Program-made: the position numbers and the translations under genes
The notes under the pieces: generated by a model
Databases searched by the model: none
What the model was told of the DNA's origin: nothing
Seen by the model: the letters and a program-made list of their open reading frames with translations, nothing else
Part shown: positions 26,608-35,763 of the stretch, piece after piece
Layout: each line of letters begins with the position of its first letter
How positions within the stretch are numbered: position 1 is the first letter of the stretch
NCBI GenBank assembly: GCA_963831705.1
Contig: CAWHRE010000010.1
Location: forward strand, 1,674,001 to 1,738,000
Reading direction: 5' to 3'
DNA: 64,000 bases
Origin: DASQPR01 sp963831705
GTDB lineage: Bacteria > Actinomycetota > Actinomycetes > Mycobacteriales > Micromonosporaceae

Positions 26608-27038
26608 TTCCGGACCACCTCGCCCTCCATCGGCCGGGTGCTCGGTCGTCGCGGACGTAGGGCGATATCGATGGCCTGCCCCAAATCGGTGCCGAGATCC
26701 TGGTAGCTACGAGTGGCCGCGGCCGGCAGCGCGCGCACCACAAGATCGGTTCCGGCCGGAAGGTCCGGCAGCCGATCCCGTACCAACTCCCGCAGCCGCC
26801 GCTTGACGATATTACGAACGACGGCGTTGCCGACCGCCTTGGATACGACGAATCCGGCGCGAGACCGCGGTATCGCTCCGCGGGTCTGCGCCGGATCCTG
26901 GTGGTTCGATGTCTCATCACCCGCCACTGTGGCAGTGGTCAGATGTACGACCAGGCTTCCCCGGGCGGCGCGACGTCCAGTCTTGATCGTCGTGGCGAAT
27001 TCGTCGCGACGGCGAAGACGATCTGCCGCTGCCAACAC
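26604..27038 (-). CDS. rnpA: Ribonuclease P protein component
   Basis: This basic protein subunit of RNase P matures tRNA 5' ends. The 144-residue product begins LAAADRLRRRDEFATTIKTG and carries the signature FVVSKAVGNAVVRNIVKRRL (RNR motif). The annotated ORF extends to 27206 but would run into rpmH. The GTG at 27038, 17 bp after the rpmH stop, fits the family start. An insertion of ~20 residues (AGDETSNHQDPAQTRGAIPR) between the central strands is common in actinobacteria. Confidence 0.95.
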   Translation of the reverse strand: MLAAADRLRRRDEFATTIKTGRRAARGSLVVHLTTATVAGDETSNHQDPAQTRGAIPRSRAGFVVSKAVGNAVVRNIVKRRLRELVRDRLPDLPAGTDLVVRALPAAATRSYQDLGTDLGQAIDIALRPRRPSTRPMEGEVVRK

Positions 27039-27055
27039 CGGGTATCCCGGGTCGC

Positions 27056-27193
27056 TTACGCCGAGAGGCGGGCGCGACCCTTTGCCCGACGGTCCGAAAG
27101 GATCGCGCGGCCGGCACGGGTGCGCATGCGCAGCCGGAAGCCGTGGGTCTTCGCACGACGGCGGTTGTTCGGCTGGTACGTGCGCTTGCTCAC
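27056..27193 (-). CDS. rpmH: 50S ribosomal protein L34
   Basis: This 45-residue, very basic protein runs MSKRTYQPNNRRRAKTHGFR, then LRMRTRAGRAILSDRRAKGR and ARLSA, an almost textbook L34. The start is GTG at 27193. It is the first gene of the rpmH-rnpA-yidD-yidC-jag transcription unit and reads away from dnaA. Confidence 0.97.
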   Translation of the reverse strand: MSKRTYQPNNRRRAKTHGFRLRMRTRAGRAILSDRRAKGRARLSA

Positions 27194-27713
27194 GTCGGCA
27201 CTCCATCTTCGTAAAAGGTTTTCGTTGAAAGCTCGTGGGTTTCCATGCAGAGCTGGTGGACTACGTCAATGTCGCGGGCCGGCTCTCAGGAAACATCGAC
27301 CAGTAATCATTGGTCGATCGGCACGCTCCGGCGGCAACTCTACCAGGAGTGATAGAGCAACCTATCGAGCGTACGCGGGCTGTGTTGGTCCGTCAAAACT
27401 TCAGATCGTGCCAAGTTACCCACAACGTATGTGGACAACCTGCGTCTTTTGCTGTGGACAACGGTTGAGTAACTGTGGACAACGCTGTTACCGTGCGCGT
27501 CTGCCTGGCGCAGCAAACGGGGTGCATTAGCTCATATTATGGACAAACATCGCTAGCAGGCCTAATGCCGCACGCTGCGGCGTTTGAGCACGTCAGCATC
27601 ACAGGACAGGGCATCTCAACCGAGATCCAGTTGATGCACAGGTGTGGATAACTTGTGGATGAGCGCGATCCGACCGGACGCCTCAGCGCGTTACGAGAGA
27701 ACGAGGCGCGGCA
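27194..27713. other. rpmH-dnaA intergenic region with five DnaA boxes
   Basis: In this 520-bp gap TGTGGACAA occurs at 27430-27438, 27453-27461 and 27474-27482, spaced 21-23 bp and all in one orientation. TGTGGATAA at 27643-27651 and TGTGGATGA at 27654-27662 lie about 60 bp before dnaA. The divergent rpmH and dnaA promoters must also be here. It is probably an origin sub-region or a dnaA autoregulatory site. No small gene was seen. Confidence 0.8.
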
Positions 27714-29354
27714 ATGACCGAAACGACCGACTACGACGCGGTCTGGAACACGGTGACCGACGAGGTAGCCGAGATCGCATCGCCGCAGGAACGCGCGTAC
27801 CTCCGGTTGACCCGCCTGTATGCGATCGTCCAGGACACCGGTCTGGTTTCGGTGCCGAACACCGTCGCTCGCAACGTGATCGAGTCCCGGATGCGCCAAG
27901 CGGTGACCGATGCGCTCTCGCGTCGGCTGGGCCGGGCGGTGCAGGTCGCCGTCACCGTACGGGCGCAGGACGACAGCGTCGCTGTTCCGGCCGAACCGGC
28001 GATCGGAGATGGGATAGTCCCGGCGGCGCGTGAACCGGAGACGCTGTTCGACGATCCGCCCTCGACCGACACGAGTTGGATGTCCACACCGAGCGGATCC
28101 TGGCGGTCGGTGCCGAGTGGCAGCGCGGTCGCCGAGCACCCGATCCCGCCGATCGACCCGCCGTCGCTCGACCAGCCGCCGGTACCGGAGCAGTCGTCCG
28201 CGAACTACACCAGGGAAAGCCTCGCCCCGTACGGGTACAACAGCAGTCCGTCAACCAGCCCGGATCGGCCGCACGCCGGTGCGGGTACCGGTCGGGACGA
28301 TCGTCGTACGCCGCCGACGAACGACGGCAACCGCCTGAATCCGAAGTACGTGTTCGAGACGTTCGTCATCGGCTCGTCGAACCGCTTCGCACACGCCGCA
28401 TCGGTCGCGGTGGCCGAGTCGCCGGCCAAGGCGTACAACCCGCTCTTTATCTATGGGGGTTCGGGTCTTGGCAAGACGCATCTGCTGCACGCGATCGGCC
28501 ACTATGCGACGAGCCTCGGCAACGCGCGTTCCGTGCGCTACGTCTCTACCGAGGAGTTCACGAACGACTTCATCAACTCGCTGCGTGACGATAAGACGCA
28601 GGCGTTCCAACGCCGGTACCGCGACGTCGACATCCTGCTGATCGACGACATCCAGTTCCTGGAGAGTCGCGAGCGGACGCAGGAGGAGTTCTTCCACACG
28701 TTCAACACGCTGCACAACGCGAACAAGCAGCTGGTCATCACATCGGACCGCTCGCCGCGGCAGCTTTCGACCTTGGAAGACCGGCTGCGCACCCGGTTCG
28801 AGTGGGGACTCCTTGCCGACATCCAGCCGCCGGATCTGGAGACCCGGATCGCGATCCTGCAGAAGAAGGCCGCCCAGGAACGGCTGTTCGCCCCGCCGGA
28901 CGTGCTCGAGTTCATCGCATCGCGGATCTCCAACTCGATTCGCGAACTCGAAGGTGCGCTGATCCGCGTCACCGCGTTCGCGTCGCTGACCAGGGCACCA
29001 GTGCAGCTGTCGGTCGCCGAGGAGGTGCTCCGCGACTTCATTCCGGACGGATCCGGGCCGGAGGTCACTGCCGAACAGATCATGGCGGCCACGGCGGACT
29101 ACTTCGGCGTGAGCCTGGAGGACCTCAAGGGCCACTCGCGATCCAGGGTGCTCGTCAACGCGCGTCAGGTGGCTATGTATCTGTGTCGTGAGTTGACCGA
29201 CCTGTCGCTGCCGCGAATCGGTCAGGCATTCGGCGGCCGCGACCACACGACCGTCATGCACGCCGACCGCAAAATCCGGCAGCAGATGGCCGAACGGCGC
29301 TCGCTCTACAACCAGATTGCCGAGCTGACGAATCGGATCAAGCAACTCACGTAA
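27714..29354 (+). CDS. dnaA: Chromosomal replication initiator protein DnaA
   Basis: The 546-residue AAA+ initiator has domain I (about 1-90), a long Pro/Ser-rich linker II (about 95-205), the ATPase domain III and the DNA-binding domain IV. Domain III shows FVIGSSNRFAHAA, IYGGSGLGKTHLLHAIG (Walker A near residue 250) and ILLIDDIQFLE (Walker B). Domain IV ends with the signature GRDHTTVMHADRKIRQQ. The long linker is typical of high-GC Gram-positives. DnaA-box clusters flank the gene on both sides. Confidence 0.99.
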   Translation: MTETTDYDAVWNTVTDEVAEIASPQERAYLRLTRLYAIVQDTGLVSVPNTVARNVIESRMRQAVTDALSRRLGRAVQVAVTVRAQDDSVAVPAEPAIGDGIVPAAREPETLFDDPPSTDTSWMSTPSGSWRSVPSGSAVAEHPIPPIDPPSLDQPPVPEQSSANYTRESLAPYGYNSSPSTSPDRPHAGAGTGRDDRRTPPTNDGNRLNPKYVFETFVIGSSNRFAHAASVAVAESPAKAYNPLFIYGGSGLGKTHLLHAIGHYATSLGNARSVRYVSTEEFTNDFINSLRDDKTQAFQRRYRDVDILLIDDIQFLESRERTQEEFFHTFNTLHNANKQLVITSDRSPRQLSTLEDRLRTRFEWGLLADIQPPDLETRIAILQKKAAQERLFAPPDVLEFIASRISNSIRELEGALIRVTAFASLTRAPVQLSVAEEVLRDFIPDGSGPEVTAEQIMAATADYFGVSLEDLKGHSRSRVLVNARQVAMYLCRELTDLSLPRIGQAFGGRDHTTVMHADRKIRQQMAERRSLYNQIAELTNRIKQLT

Positions 29355-29711
29355 AAAATCTTTATCCACAATCTGTGGACGCGGTATGTGGATTGCCTGT
29401 GCATGTTCCCGATTTGCCGTGGATGTCTTGTGGACAAGCCGGTGGAGCAACGCATCCGAGTCTGATTCGTTGTCCCCAGAGCTGGGGGTAACCCTGGGGA
29501 CAAGCGGTGGACAACCGGTGGACAACTTGTGGATGGGGTGTGGGGCCAGAGGGGCCTGTGGACAACTCCCTAGGTTATCCCCCGGTCATCCACAGGATGT
29601 GAGGGTCTTTGCGAGCGGTGCGGCCTGCAGAGATTCAAGTTGTCCACAGTTTCCACAACACCTATGAAGACGATTAGAAGTTTTTAAGAGAGAAATCAAA
29701 AATCAATCATC
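29355..29711. other. oriC: Chromosomal replication origin oriC: DnaA-box array and AT-rich unwinding candidate
   Basis: Exact or near boxes include TTATCCACA (29362-29370), TGTGGACGC (29374-29382), TGTGGACAA (29429-29437), TTGTCCCCA (29470-29478), TGGGGACAA (29495-29503), GGTGGACAA (29506-29514 and 29517-29525), TGTGGATGG (29528-29536), TGTGGACAA (29557-29565), TCATCCACA (29586-29594) and TTGTCCACA (29640-29648). An AT-rich stretch at about 29660-29710, unusual for this GC-rich DNA, is a duplex-unwinding candidate. The dnaA-dnaN location is standard for actinobacterial oriC. Confidence 0.93.
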
Positions 29712-29826
29712 ACCGGGGCCAGATCTGTGGACCGAAACTCGACACGGGTCGAGTTCGCGCTCTTGGATCCCGAGCCCTACAGTTCGATGGGCACCGGTTG
29801 ACGACCCGATCGTGGAGGCGAAACGC

Positions 29827-30957
29827 ATGAAGTTCCGAGTCGAGCGTGACGCGCTCGCCGACGCCGTGGCGTGGACCGCGAAGGCCCTGCCGTCCCGTCC
29901 TTCGGTGCCGGTTCTGGCTGGTGTCATGCTCCGCGTGAGCGCTGGCCAGCTGATCGTCTCCGGCTTCGACTATGAGGTCTCGAGCCAGGTCAGCGTGGAT
30001 GTGCACGGCGACTCCGATGGCGCGGCGCTGGTCTCCGGCCGCCTGCTCGCCGAGATCACCAAGGCCCTCCCGGCGAAGCCGGTCGAGGTCGCTGCGGTCG
30101 GATCGTCGTTGGAGTTGGTCTGCGGCAGCGCCCGGTTCACGCTTCCGACCATGCCGGTCGAGGACTACCCGACGCTTCCGGAGATGCCGGAGACCGCCGG
30201 CACGATCGACGCCGCCACGTTCGCGTCGGCCGTCTCGCAGGTGGCCATCGCCGCCGGGCGCGACGAGACGCTGCCGCTGATGACCGGTGTGCGGATGGAG
30301 ATCGACGGCGAGACCATTGCGCTCCTGGCGACCGACCGCTACCGGCTCGCGCTGCGTGAGATCACCTGGCGGCCGGACGATCCGCAGGCACACATGCAGG
30401 CGCTCGTCCCGGCGAAGACGCTGAACGACACGGCGAAGACGCTCGGTTCGCTTGGCGGAGACGTAACGCTCGCGCTCGCCCGCGGTACAACCGGCGAGGG
30501 CATGATCGGGTTCGCCGGCGGCAGCCGCCGGACCACGAGCCGCCTGCTCGACGGCGACTACCCCAAGGTCCGGTCGCTCTTCCCGGACACGCACATCGCC
30601 CGCGCGACGATTTCGGTCGCCGCGTTGCAGGAAGTCGTGAAGCGCGTGTCGCTCGTTGCCGAGCGCTCGACCCCGGTCCGGATGAGCTTCAGCGAGGACG
30701 GCCTGATCGTCGAGGCCGGCGGAAGCGACGATGCCCGGGCCAGCGAGGCGATGGACGCCGTGTACACCGGTGAGCCGATGCAGGCGGCGTTCAACCCGCA
30801 ATACCTGTTGGACGGCCTTGCCGCGATCGGGCACCCGATGGTCACGCTGTCGTTCACCGACCCGAAGAAGCCGGCGTTGATGCTGCCGGCCAGCGCGGAC
30901 GGCGAAATCGTCGAGGGCTATCGCTACCTGATGATGCCGATCCGCATCGGCACCTGA
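29827..30957 (+). CDS. dnaN: DNA polymerase III beta subunit (sliding clamp)
   Basis: This 376-residue ring-forming processivity clamp has three similar domains. Recognisable segments are MKFRVERDALADAVAWTAKA, SRPSVPVLAGVMLRVSAGQL, ATDRYRLALREITWR, and the C-terminal YRYLMMPIRI. The ATG at 29827 is chosen over the GTG at 29812 because GGAGG (29813-29817) sits 9 nt before it. The gene is 7 bp from recF. Confidence 0.98.
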   Translation: MKFRVERDALADAVAWTAKALPSRPSVPVLAGVMLRVSAGQLIVSGFDYEVSSQVSVDVHGDSDGAALVSGRLLAEITKALPAKPVEVAAVGSSLELVCGSARFTLPTMPVEDYPTLPEMPETAGTIDAATFASAVSQVAIAAGRDETLPLMTGVRMEIDGETIALLATDRYRLALREITWRPDDPQAHMQALVPAKTLNDTAKTLGSLGGDVTLALARGTTGEGMIGFAGGSRRTTSRLLDGDYPKVRSLFPDTHIARATISVAALQEVVKRVSLVAERSTPVRMSFSEDGLIVEAGGSDDARASEAMDAVYTGEPMQAAFNPQYLLDGLAAIGHPMVTLSFTDPKKPALMLPASADGEIVEGYRYLMMPIRIGT

Positions 30958-30964
30958 CGCCGCG

Positions 30965-32098
30965 ATGCACGCGTCCCGGCTCGAACTCACCGACTTCCGG
31001 TCCTACGCGCAAGTCGCGGTCGAGTTCGAGCCCGGCCCGAACGTTCTGATCGGCCCGAACGGCGTGGGAAAGACGAACCTCGTCGAAGCGCTCGGATACG
31101 TGGCGACGTTGGAAAGTCATCGGGTCGCGACGGATGCGCCACTGGTCCGGGCCGGCTCCGACCGTGGTGTGGTTCGGTGCACGATTGGCCACGACGGTCG
31201 CGAGTTGTTGGTCGAGCTGGAGATCACGCCGGGCCGGGCCAACCGTGCACGACTCAACGGCGCACCGAAACGCCGTGCGCGCGACGTGCTTGGCGCACTT
31301 CGGATGGTGATGTTCGCGCCGGAGGACCTGACGCTCGTACGAGGGGATCCGTCCGAGCGCCGCCGGTACCTCGACGATCTTCTCGTGGCCCGGCAGCCTC
31401 GGTTCGCCGGTGTCCGGGCCGATTACGACCGGGTGCTGAAGCAACGCAACGCGCTGCTGCGAACGGCGTACCTGGCTCGGAAGACGGGCGCGGGAGCTCG
31501 GGACCTGTCCACGCTGGCGGTGTGGGACCAGCACTTGGCCGAACACGGTGCGACCCTGCTCGCCGCCCGGCTGGAACTCGCCGCCTCCCTCGCACCGTAC
31601 ATAACGAAGGCGTACGCGGAAGTCAGCGCGGCCCGCGCTCCGGCGATCGTCTCCTATAAGTCAGCGTTGGACGAGACCGGGCCACTGCACGGCGAGCGGC
31701 GGGATGCCCTGATGGAGCGACTGGCCGAGGCCATGGTCGGCGCCCGGAAGGCGGAGATCGATCGAGGCATGACGCTGGTCGGGCCACATCGTGACGACAT
31801 GACCCTGCTGCTGGGCGACCTGCCCGCGAAGGGGTACGCCAGTCACGGCGAATCGTGGTCGTACGCGTTGGCGCTCCGACTCGCCGGCTATGAGTTGTTG
31901 CGTGCCGATGGCATCGAACCCGTACTCGCGTTGGACGATGTTTTTGCCGAACTTGATACCGGTCGCCGTGACCGGCTCGCGGACCTGGTCGGGACGGCCT
32001 CGCAGTTGATCGTCACGTGTGCGGTCGAAGCCGACGTGCCGGCGGCGTTGCGTGGTGCGAGATTCCAGGTGGTCGAAGGGGGAGTGTCCCGTGTCTGA
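30965..32098 (+). CDS. recF: DNA replication and repair protein RecF
   Basis: The 377-residue SMC-like ATPase has Walker A LIGPNGVGKTNLVEALGYV, a signature-like region in the C-terminal half, and Walker B PVLALDDVFAELDTGRRDRL. It helps load RecA at single-strand gaps. The ATG at 30965 lies 7 bp after dnaN, and the stop overlaps the DUF721 start, giving a dnaN-recF-DUF721 unit. Confidence 0.97.
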   Translation: MHASRLELTDFRSYAQVAVEFEPGPNVLIGPNGVGKTNLVEALGYVATLESHRVATDAPLVRAGSDRGVVRCTIGHDGRELLVELEITPGRANRARLNGAPKRRARDVLGALRMVMFAPEDLTLVRGDPSERRRYLDDLLVARQPRFAGVRADYDRVLKQRNALLRTAYLARKTGAGARDLSTLAVWDQHLAEHGATLLAARLELAASLAPYITKAYAEVSAARAPAIVSYKSALDETGPLHGERRDALMERLAEAMVGARKAEIDRGMTLVGPHRDDMTLLLGDLPAKGYASHGESWSYALALRLAGYELLRADGIEPVLALDDVFAELDTGRRDRLADLVGTASQLIVTCAVEADVPAALRGARFQVVEGGVSRV

Positions 32099-32624
32099 GC
32101 CGAGCGACGGCGGTCTGCCGCCGGGTGTCACCGGACCGGAGTTGGCTCGAGCCGTGATCGACGCGGCAAAGGCGCGCCGTGAGCAGGCAGCCCGTACGCC
32201 GAGGGCGACCGGGTCCGGCGCCGGGCGGACCAAGCGTGCGCGGGGTTATTCCGGGCCCGGACCGGACGTTCGCGATCCACAACTGTTCGGCACCGTGCTG
32301 GCTCGCCTGGTCAAAAATCGGGGCTGGGAGAAGCCGACCGCGGAGGCAACTGTGTTCGCGGCGTGGGAACGCTGCGTCGGAGCCGACGTTGCCTCGCATA
32401 GCCGACCGATCAAACTAACCGACGGCGAGCTGACCATCGAGGCCGAGTCGACCGCATGGGCGATGCAGCTACGGCTGCTGGCTGCGAAGCTGCTGACGCA
32501 GATCGCCGGTGAGATCGGCCCGAACGTGGTGAAGAGGCTCCATATTCACGGCCCGGCCGCGCCGGTGTGGACGCGAGGCCAACGTCGTGTCGCCGGTCGA
32601 GGACCACGTGATACCTACGGATAA
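32091..32624 (+). CDS. DUF721 (DciA-like) family protein
   Basis: This 177-residue protein has a polar N-terminus (about 1-65) and a DUF721 domain: LFGTVLARLVKNRGWEKP, FAAWERCVGADVASHSRPIK, GELTIEAESTAWAMQLRLLA, and NVVKRLHIHGPAAPVW. It sits after recF as in most actinobacteria. DUF721 proteins are related to DciA, which recruits the replicative helicase DnaB. That function is established in mycobacteria and plausible here. The GTG at 32091 overlaps the recF stop. Confidence 0.92.
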   Translation: MSEPSDGGLPPGVTGPELARAVIDAAKARREQAARTPRATGSGAGRTKRARGYSGPGPDVRDPQLFGTVLARLVKNRGWEKPTAEATVFAAWERCVGADVASHSRPIKLTDGELTIEAESTAWAMQLRLLAAKLLTQIAGEIGPNVVKRLHIHGPAAPVWTRGQRRVAGRGPRDTYG

Positions 32625-32649
32625 GTCCCACCGGTCGATGACCGGTCGA

Positions 32650-33207
32650 TCAGAAGTCCGCGTAGATCGCGAAGCCCCGCTCCGAGCAACGGCGGAAGAA
32701 ACGGGCGAGGACCGTCATCTCGGTCCGGCTGAAGCTCCACGCGGGATAGTCGCCGTTCTCGTCCTTCATTTCCTCGATTCGGCCGTCGAGCCAGCGCATC
32801 TGCTGGTCGGCGAGGCGGCCACCGGCGATCGCCTTGCGCATCACATCGGTCGTGGTCTCGAACGTGATCTCTTCGCCGAGCTCGGCATGACCGGCGATGA
32901 ATTTCTCCACACCGCCGGCGATCCAGGCGCAGCCGTCCGGGTCGATCACGGGATCCTCGTCCTCAGCGGCGGCTTCCGTTGCGTAGAGCACTCCATTAAG
33001 CCCGAGGATCAGGTCGATGATCTCGGTAAACGCGGTGACTCGGAGCGTGCCGGTCTGTGCGACGCGCTCGGCGAGCGCGATGGCCGGACCGGACGCATCC
33101 GGAAAGTGCTCGGTGAGGCCGCCGAAGTCGACGAATTCGGCGGGTGCGACCGGGTCGTAAAACCGGCCCGTCCGTGGCCACTGCACGGCGACGTTATCGA
33201 GTCCCAT
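32650..33207 (-). CDS. Hypothetical protein, opposite strand within the origin cluster
   Basis: This 185-residue, acidic, soluble protein has no signal peptide or membrane helix. No family was recognised. Conserved-looking stretches are GRFYDPVAPAEFVDFGGLTE, the central AEDEDPVIDPDGCAWIAGG and the aromatic C-terminus WSFSRTEMTVLARFFRRCS. The ATG at 33207 follows GGGAGG and is preferred over the ORF start at 33354. It is the only minus-strand gene between dnaA and the tRNAs and interrupts the usual DUF721-gyrB adjacency, so it may be a later insertion. Confidence 0.7.
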   Translation of the reverse strand: MGLDNVAVQWPRTGRFYDPVAPAEFVDFGGLTEHFPDASGPAIALAERVAQTGTLRVTAFTEIIDLILGLNGVLYATEAAAEDEDPVIDPDGCAWIAGGVEKFIAGHAELGEEITFETTTDVMRKAIAGGRLADQQMRWLDGRIEEMKDENGDYPAWSFSRTEMTVLARFFRRCSERGFAIYADF

Positions 33208-33654
33208 CTGCCGACCTCCCTCTCCGGTGCGCAATCTGCCGAGCGTTGTCGATGCACATTCCGGCCGAGGGACAGTACGACACCGGGGAGCCGTACCGCG
33301 ACCCCCGATCAGGCAGAACCCATAGCTGGTTTCGGACACATCGCGGTAGGGCAATCACCAACAGCCATAAATCAGACAGTTTTCGCTCACTTCGGCGGTT
33401 CACGGCGGCACCGGTCGGCGCCGCACGACGGCCGATCACGGCCCGGCCTTGCTGTAGGGGGTTGTATCCGGGCTCACTAAGCCCGCTACGGCGATTACAG
33501 GGGGCACTGTGCGTGGTTCTGTCGCAAGGACACAGTAGGATCTAGTCACAGAAGCTTCCTTGTGCGGTCGCCGTCTCGTTCCTCGGGGACTCCGGACCGT
33601 GCCTACCCCGCGCGGATGTGCCAACTACATGGCGCGTCATGGCGTGAGAAAGCG
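33208..33654. other. Intergenic region upstream of gyrB
   Basis: The 447-bp gap lies between the divergent hypothetical gene and gyrB. TAGGAT at 33536-33541 is a candidate -10 box for gyrB, which would leave a 114-nt leader. No clear ORF with an SD, no DnaA box and no obvious repeat were seen. Confidence 0.35.
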
Positions 33655-35625
33655 ATGAAGAGCGTGGCAGTGGCCAAGCAATCTCAGGACGACTACACCG
33701 CCGCTTCGTTGACCGCTCTGGAAGGACTCGAAGCGGTACGCAAGCGCCCAGGTATGTACATCGGCTCGACCGGCGAGCGCGGCCTGCACCACCTGGTGCA
33801 GGAGGTTGTCGACAACTCGGTCGACGAGGCGATGGCCGGGTTCTGCGACGCGATCGACGTCACGCTGCTGGCCAGCGGCGCTGTCCGGGTGATCGACAAC
33901 GGCCGTGGCATGCCGGTCGACGTGCACCCCAAGACCAAGCTCAACGGCGTCGAGATGGCGCTCACGATGCTGCACGCCGGCGGAAAGTTCGACGGTAAGA
34001 CGTACGCGGTCTCCGGCGGCCTGCATGGTGTCGGCATCTCCGTGGTGAACGCGCTCTCCACCCGGGTTGAAGTCGAGGTAAAGAAGTCCGGCTTCCTCTG
34101 GAACCAGAACTTCGTCAACTCCAAGCCGGAAGCGCCGATCGCCAAGGGTGCGCCGACCACCGGGACGGGTACGACGACCACGTTCTGGCCGGACCCGAAG
34201 ATCTTCGAAACGGTCACGTTCAGCTTCGAGACGATCTACCGCCGGCTCCAGGAGATGGCGTTCCTCAACGGCGGTCTGACCATCGTGCTCCGGGACGAGC
34301 GCGGTGGCGAGAGCGGTGACGCCGAGCCCCGCGTCGTCACCTTCTGCTACAAGGACGGCATCGCCGACTTCGTTCGTCACCTCAACCAGACGAAGAGCCC
34401 GATCCACAAGTCGGTCGTGCAGTTCGGTGCCGAGGACGAGAAGGCCGGCATGGCGGTCGAGGTCGCGATGCAGTGGAACGAGTCCTACGGCGAGAGCGTC
34501 TACACGTTCGCGAACACGATCAACACCCACGAGGGAGGTACGCACGAGGAAGGCTTCCGTGCGGCGCTCACCACCGTGGTGAACAAGTACGGGATCGAGA
34601 AGAAGTTCCTGAAGGGTGACGACAAGCTCACCGGCGAGGACATTCGCGAAGGTCTCGCCGCGATCGTCTCGGTCAAGCTCACGAACCCGCAGTTCGAGGG
34701 CCAGACGAAGACGAAGCTCGGCAATACCGACATGAAGGGCTTCGTACAGAAGGCCTGCAACGAGTGGCTGGTCGACTGGTTCGACCGCAACCCGGCGGAG
34801 GCTCGGACGATCATCACGAAGGCGTCCCAGGCGGCCCGCGCGCGCCAGGCCGCGGCCCAGGCCCGCAAGCTCGCCCGCCGCAAGTCGCTGCTGGAGTCCG
34901 GCACGATGCCAGGCAAGCTGGCCGACTGTCAGTCCACCGACCCGACGGTCAGCGAGATCTTCATCGTCGAGGGTGACTCCGCCGGTGGCTCAGCCAAGCA
35001 GGGGCGCGACCCGCGGGTCCAGGCGATCCTGCCGATTCGCGGCAAGATCCTCAATGTCGAGAAGGCCCGGATCGACCGAGTCCTGAAGAACAATGAGGTC
35101 CAGGCGCTGATCACGGCCCTCGGTACCGGTATTCACGATGAATTCGACATCGAGAAGCTGCGTTATCACAAGATCGTGCTGATGGCCGACGCCGACGTGG
35201 ACGGCCAGCACATCACGACGCTGCTTCTTACCCTCCTGTTCCGATTCATGCGTCCACTCGTCGAGCTCGGCCACGTCTACTTGGCGCAACCGCCGCTCTA
35301 CAAGATCAAGTGGAACAAGAAGGGCGACGACATCCAGTACGCGTACTCCGACAAGGAGCGCGACGGCCTGATCCTGCTTCGTCAGGAGCGCAATCCCAGG
35401 GCGAAGCCGGATGACATCCAGCGCAACAAGGGTCTGGGCGAGATGAATTACCCGGAGCTGTGGGAGACCACGATGAACCCGGGCACCCGGACGTTGTTGC
35501 AGGTCACGCTCGATGACGCGGCTACCGCGGACGAGTTGTTCAGCGTGCTGATGGGTGAGGACGTCGAAGCTCGGCGCTCGTTCATCCAACGGAACGCCAA
35601 GGATGTTCGGTTCCTCGATATTTAA
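33655..35625 (+). CDS. gyrB: DNA gyrase subunit B
   Basis: This is the ATPase and Toprim subunit of gyrase, which with GyrA introduces negative supercoils. The 656-residue product has the GHKL ATPase domain (VRKRPGMYIGST, VDNSVDEA, DNGRGMPVD, GGLHGVGISVVNALS), a transducer domain, and the Toprim domain (IVEGDSAGGSAKQGRD, MADADVDGQHI). It lacks the long proteobacterial insertion, as expected. The ATG at 33655 is used; GTG at 33664 is possible and the longer ORF start at 33562 is unlikely. The 3' end shows a 12-bp direct repeat (TTCCTCGATATT at 35611 and 35628) flanking the stop. Confidence 0.98.
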   Translation: MKSVAVAKQSQDDYTAASLTALEGLEAVRKRPGMYIGSTGERGLHHLVQEVVDNSVDEAMAGFCDAIDVTLLASGAVRVIDNGRGMPVDVHPKTKLNGVEMALTMLHAGGKFDGKTYAVSGGLHGVGISVVNALSTRVEVEVKKSGFLWNQNFVNSKPEAPIAKGAPTTGTGTTTTFWPDPKIFETVTFSFETIYRRLQEMAFLNGGLTIVLRDERGGESGDAEPRVVTFCYKDGIADFVRHLNQTKSPIHKSVVQFGAEDEKAGMAVEVAMQWNESYGESVYTFANTINTHEGGTHEEGFRAALTTVVNKYGIEKKFLKGDDKLTGEDIREGLAAIVSVKLTNPQFEGQTKTKLGNTDMKGFVQKACNEWLVDWFDRNPAEARTIITKASQAARARQAAAQARKLARRKSLLESGTMPGKLADCQSTDPTVSEIFIVEGDSAGGSAKQGRDPRVQAILPIRGKILNVEKARIDRVLKNNEVQALITALGTGIHDEFDIEKLRYHKIVLMADADVDGQHITTLLLTLLFRFMRPLVELGHVYLAQPPLYKIKWNKKGDDIQYAYSDKERDGLILLRQERNPRAKPDDIQRNKGLGEMNYPELWETTMNPGTRTLLQVTLDDAATADELFSVLMGEDVEARRSFIQRNAKDVRFLDI

Positions 35626-35704
35626 CGTTCCTCGATATTCAAGATCGCGTGACGGTGTTGTCCGGGCTGCTCGCGACCGCTGCGGTTGCGGTAGCCGGAC
35701 ACAC

Positions 35705-35734
35705 TTGTCCACATAATCCACAGGCTTATCCACA
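35705..35734 (+). other. Trio of DnaA boxes in the gyrB-gyrA gap
   Basis: TTGTCCACA (35705-35713), TAATCCACA (35714-35722) and TTATCCACA (35726-35734) are arrayed head to tail in 30 bp, 30 bp before the gyrA start. The third is a perfect consensus box. They are about 6 kb beyond oriC. Confidence 0.72.
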
Positions 35735-35763
35735 GAATTACAAGACGGGACTAAGGAAAAACC

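Noticed and set aside
28251..29525. Long open frame on the strand opposite dnaA
   Set aside because: High-GC codon structure leaves antisense frames open. There is no start signal or family resemblance, and dnaA is certain. The same holds for long antisense frames opposite the NfeD/flotillin pair, murJ, pseudokinase, gyrB, gyrA, the giant secreted genes, the repeat protein and the carboxylase.
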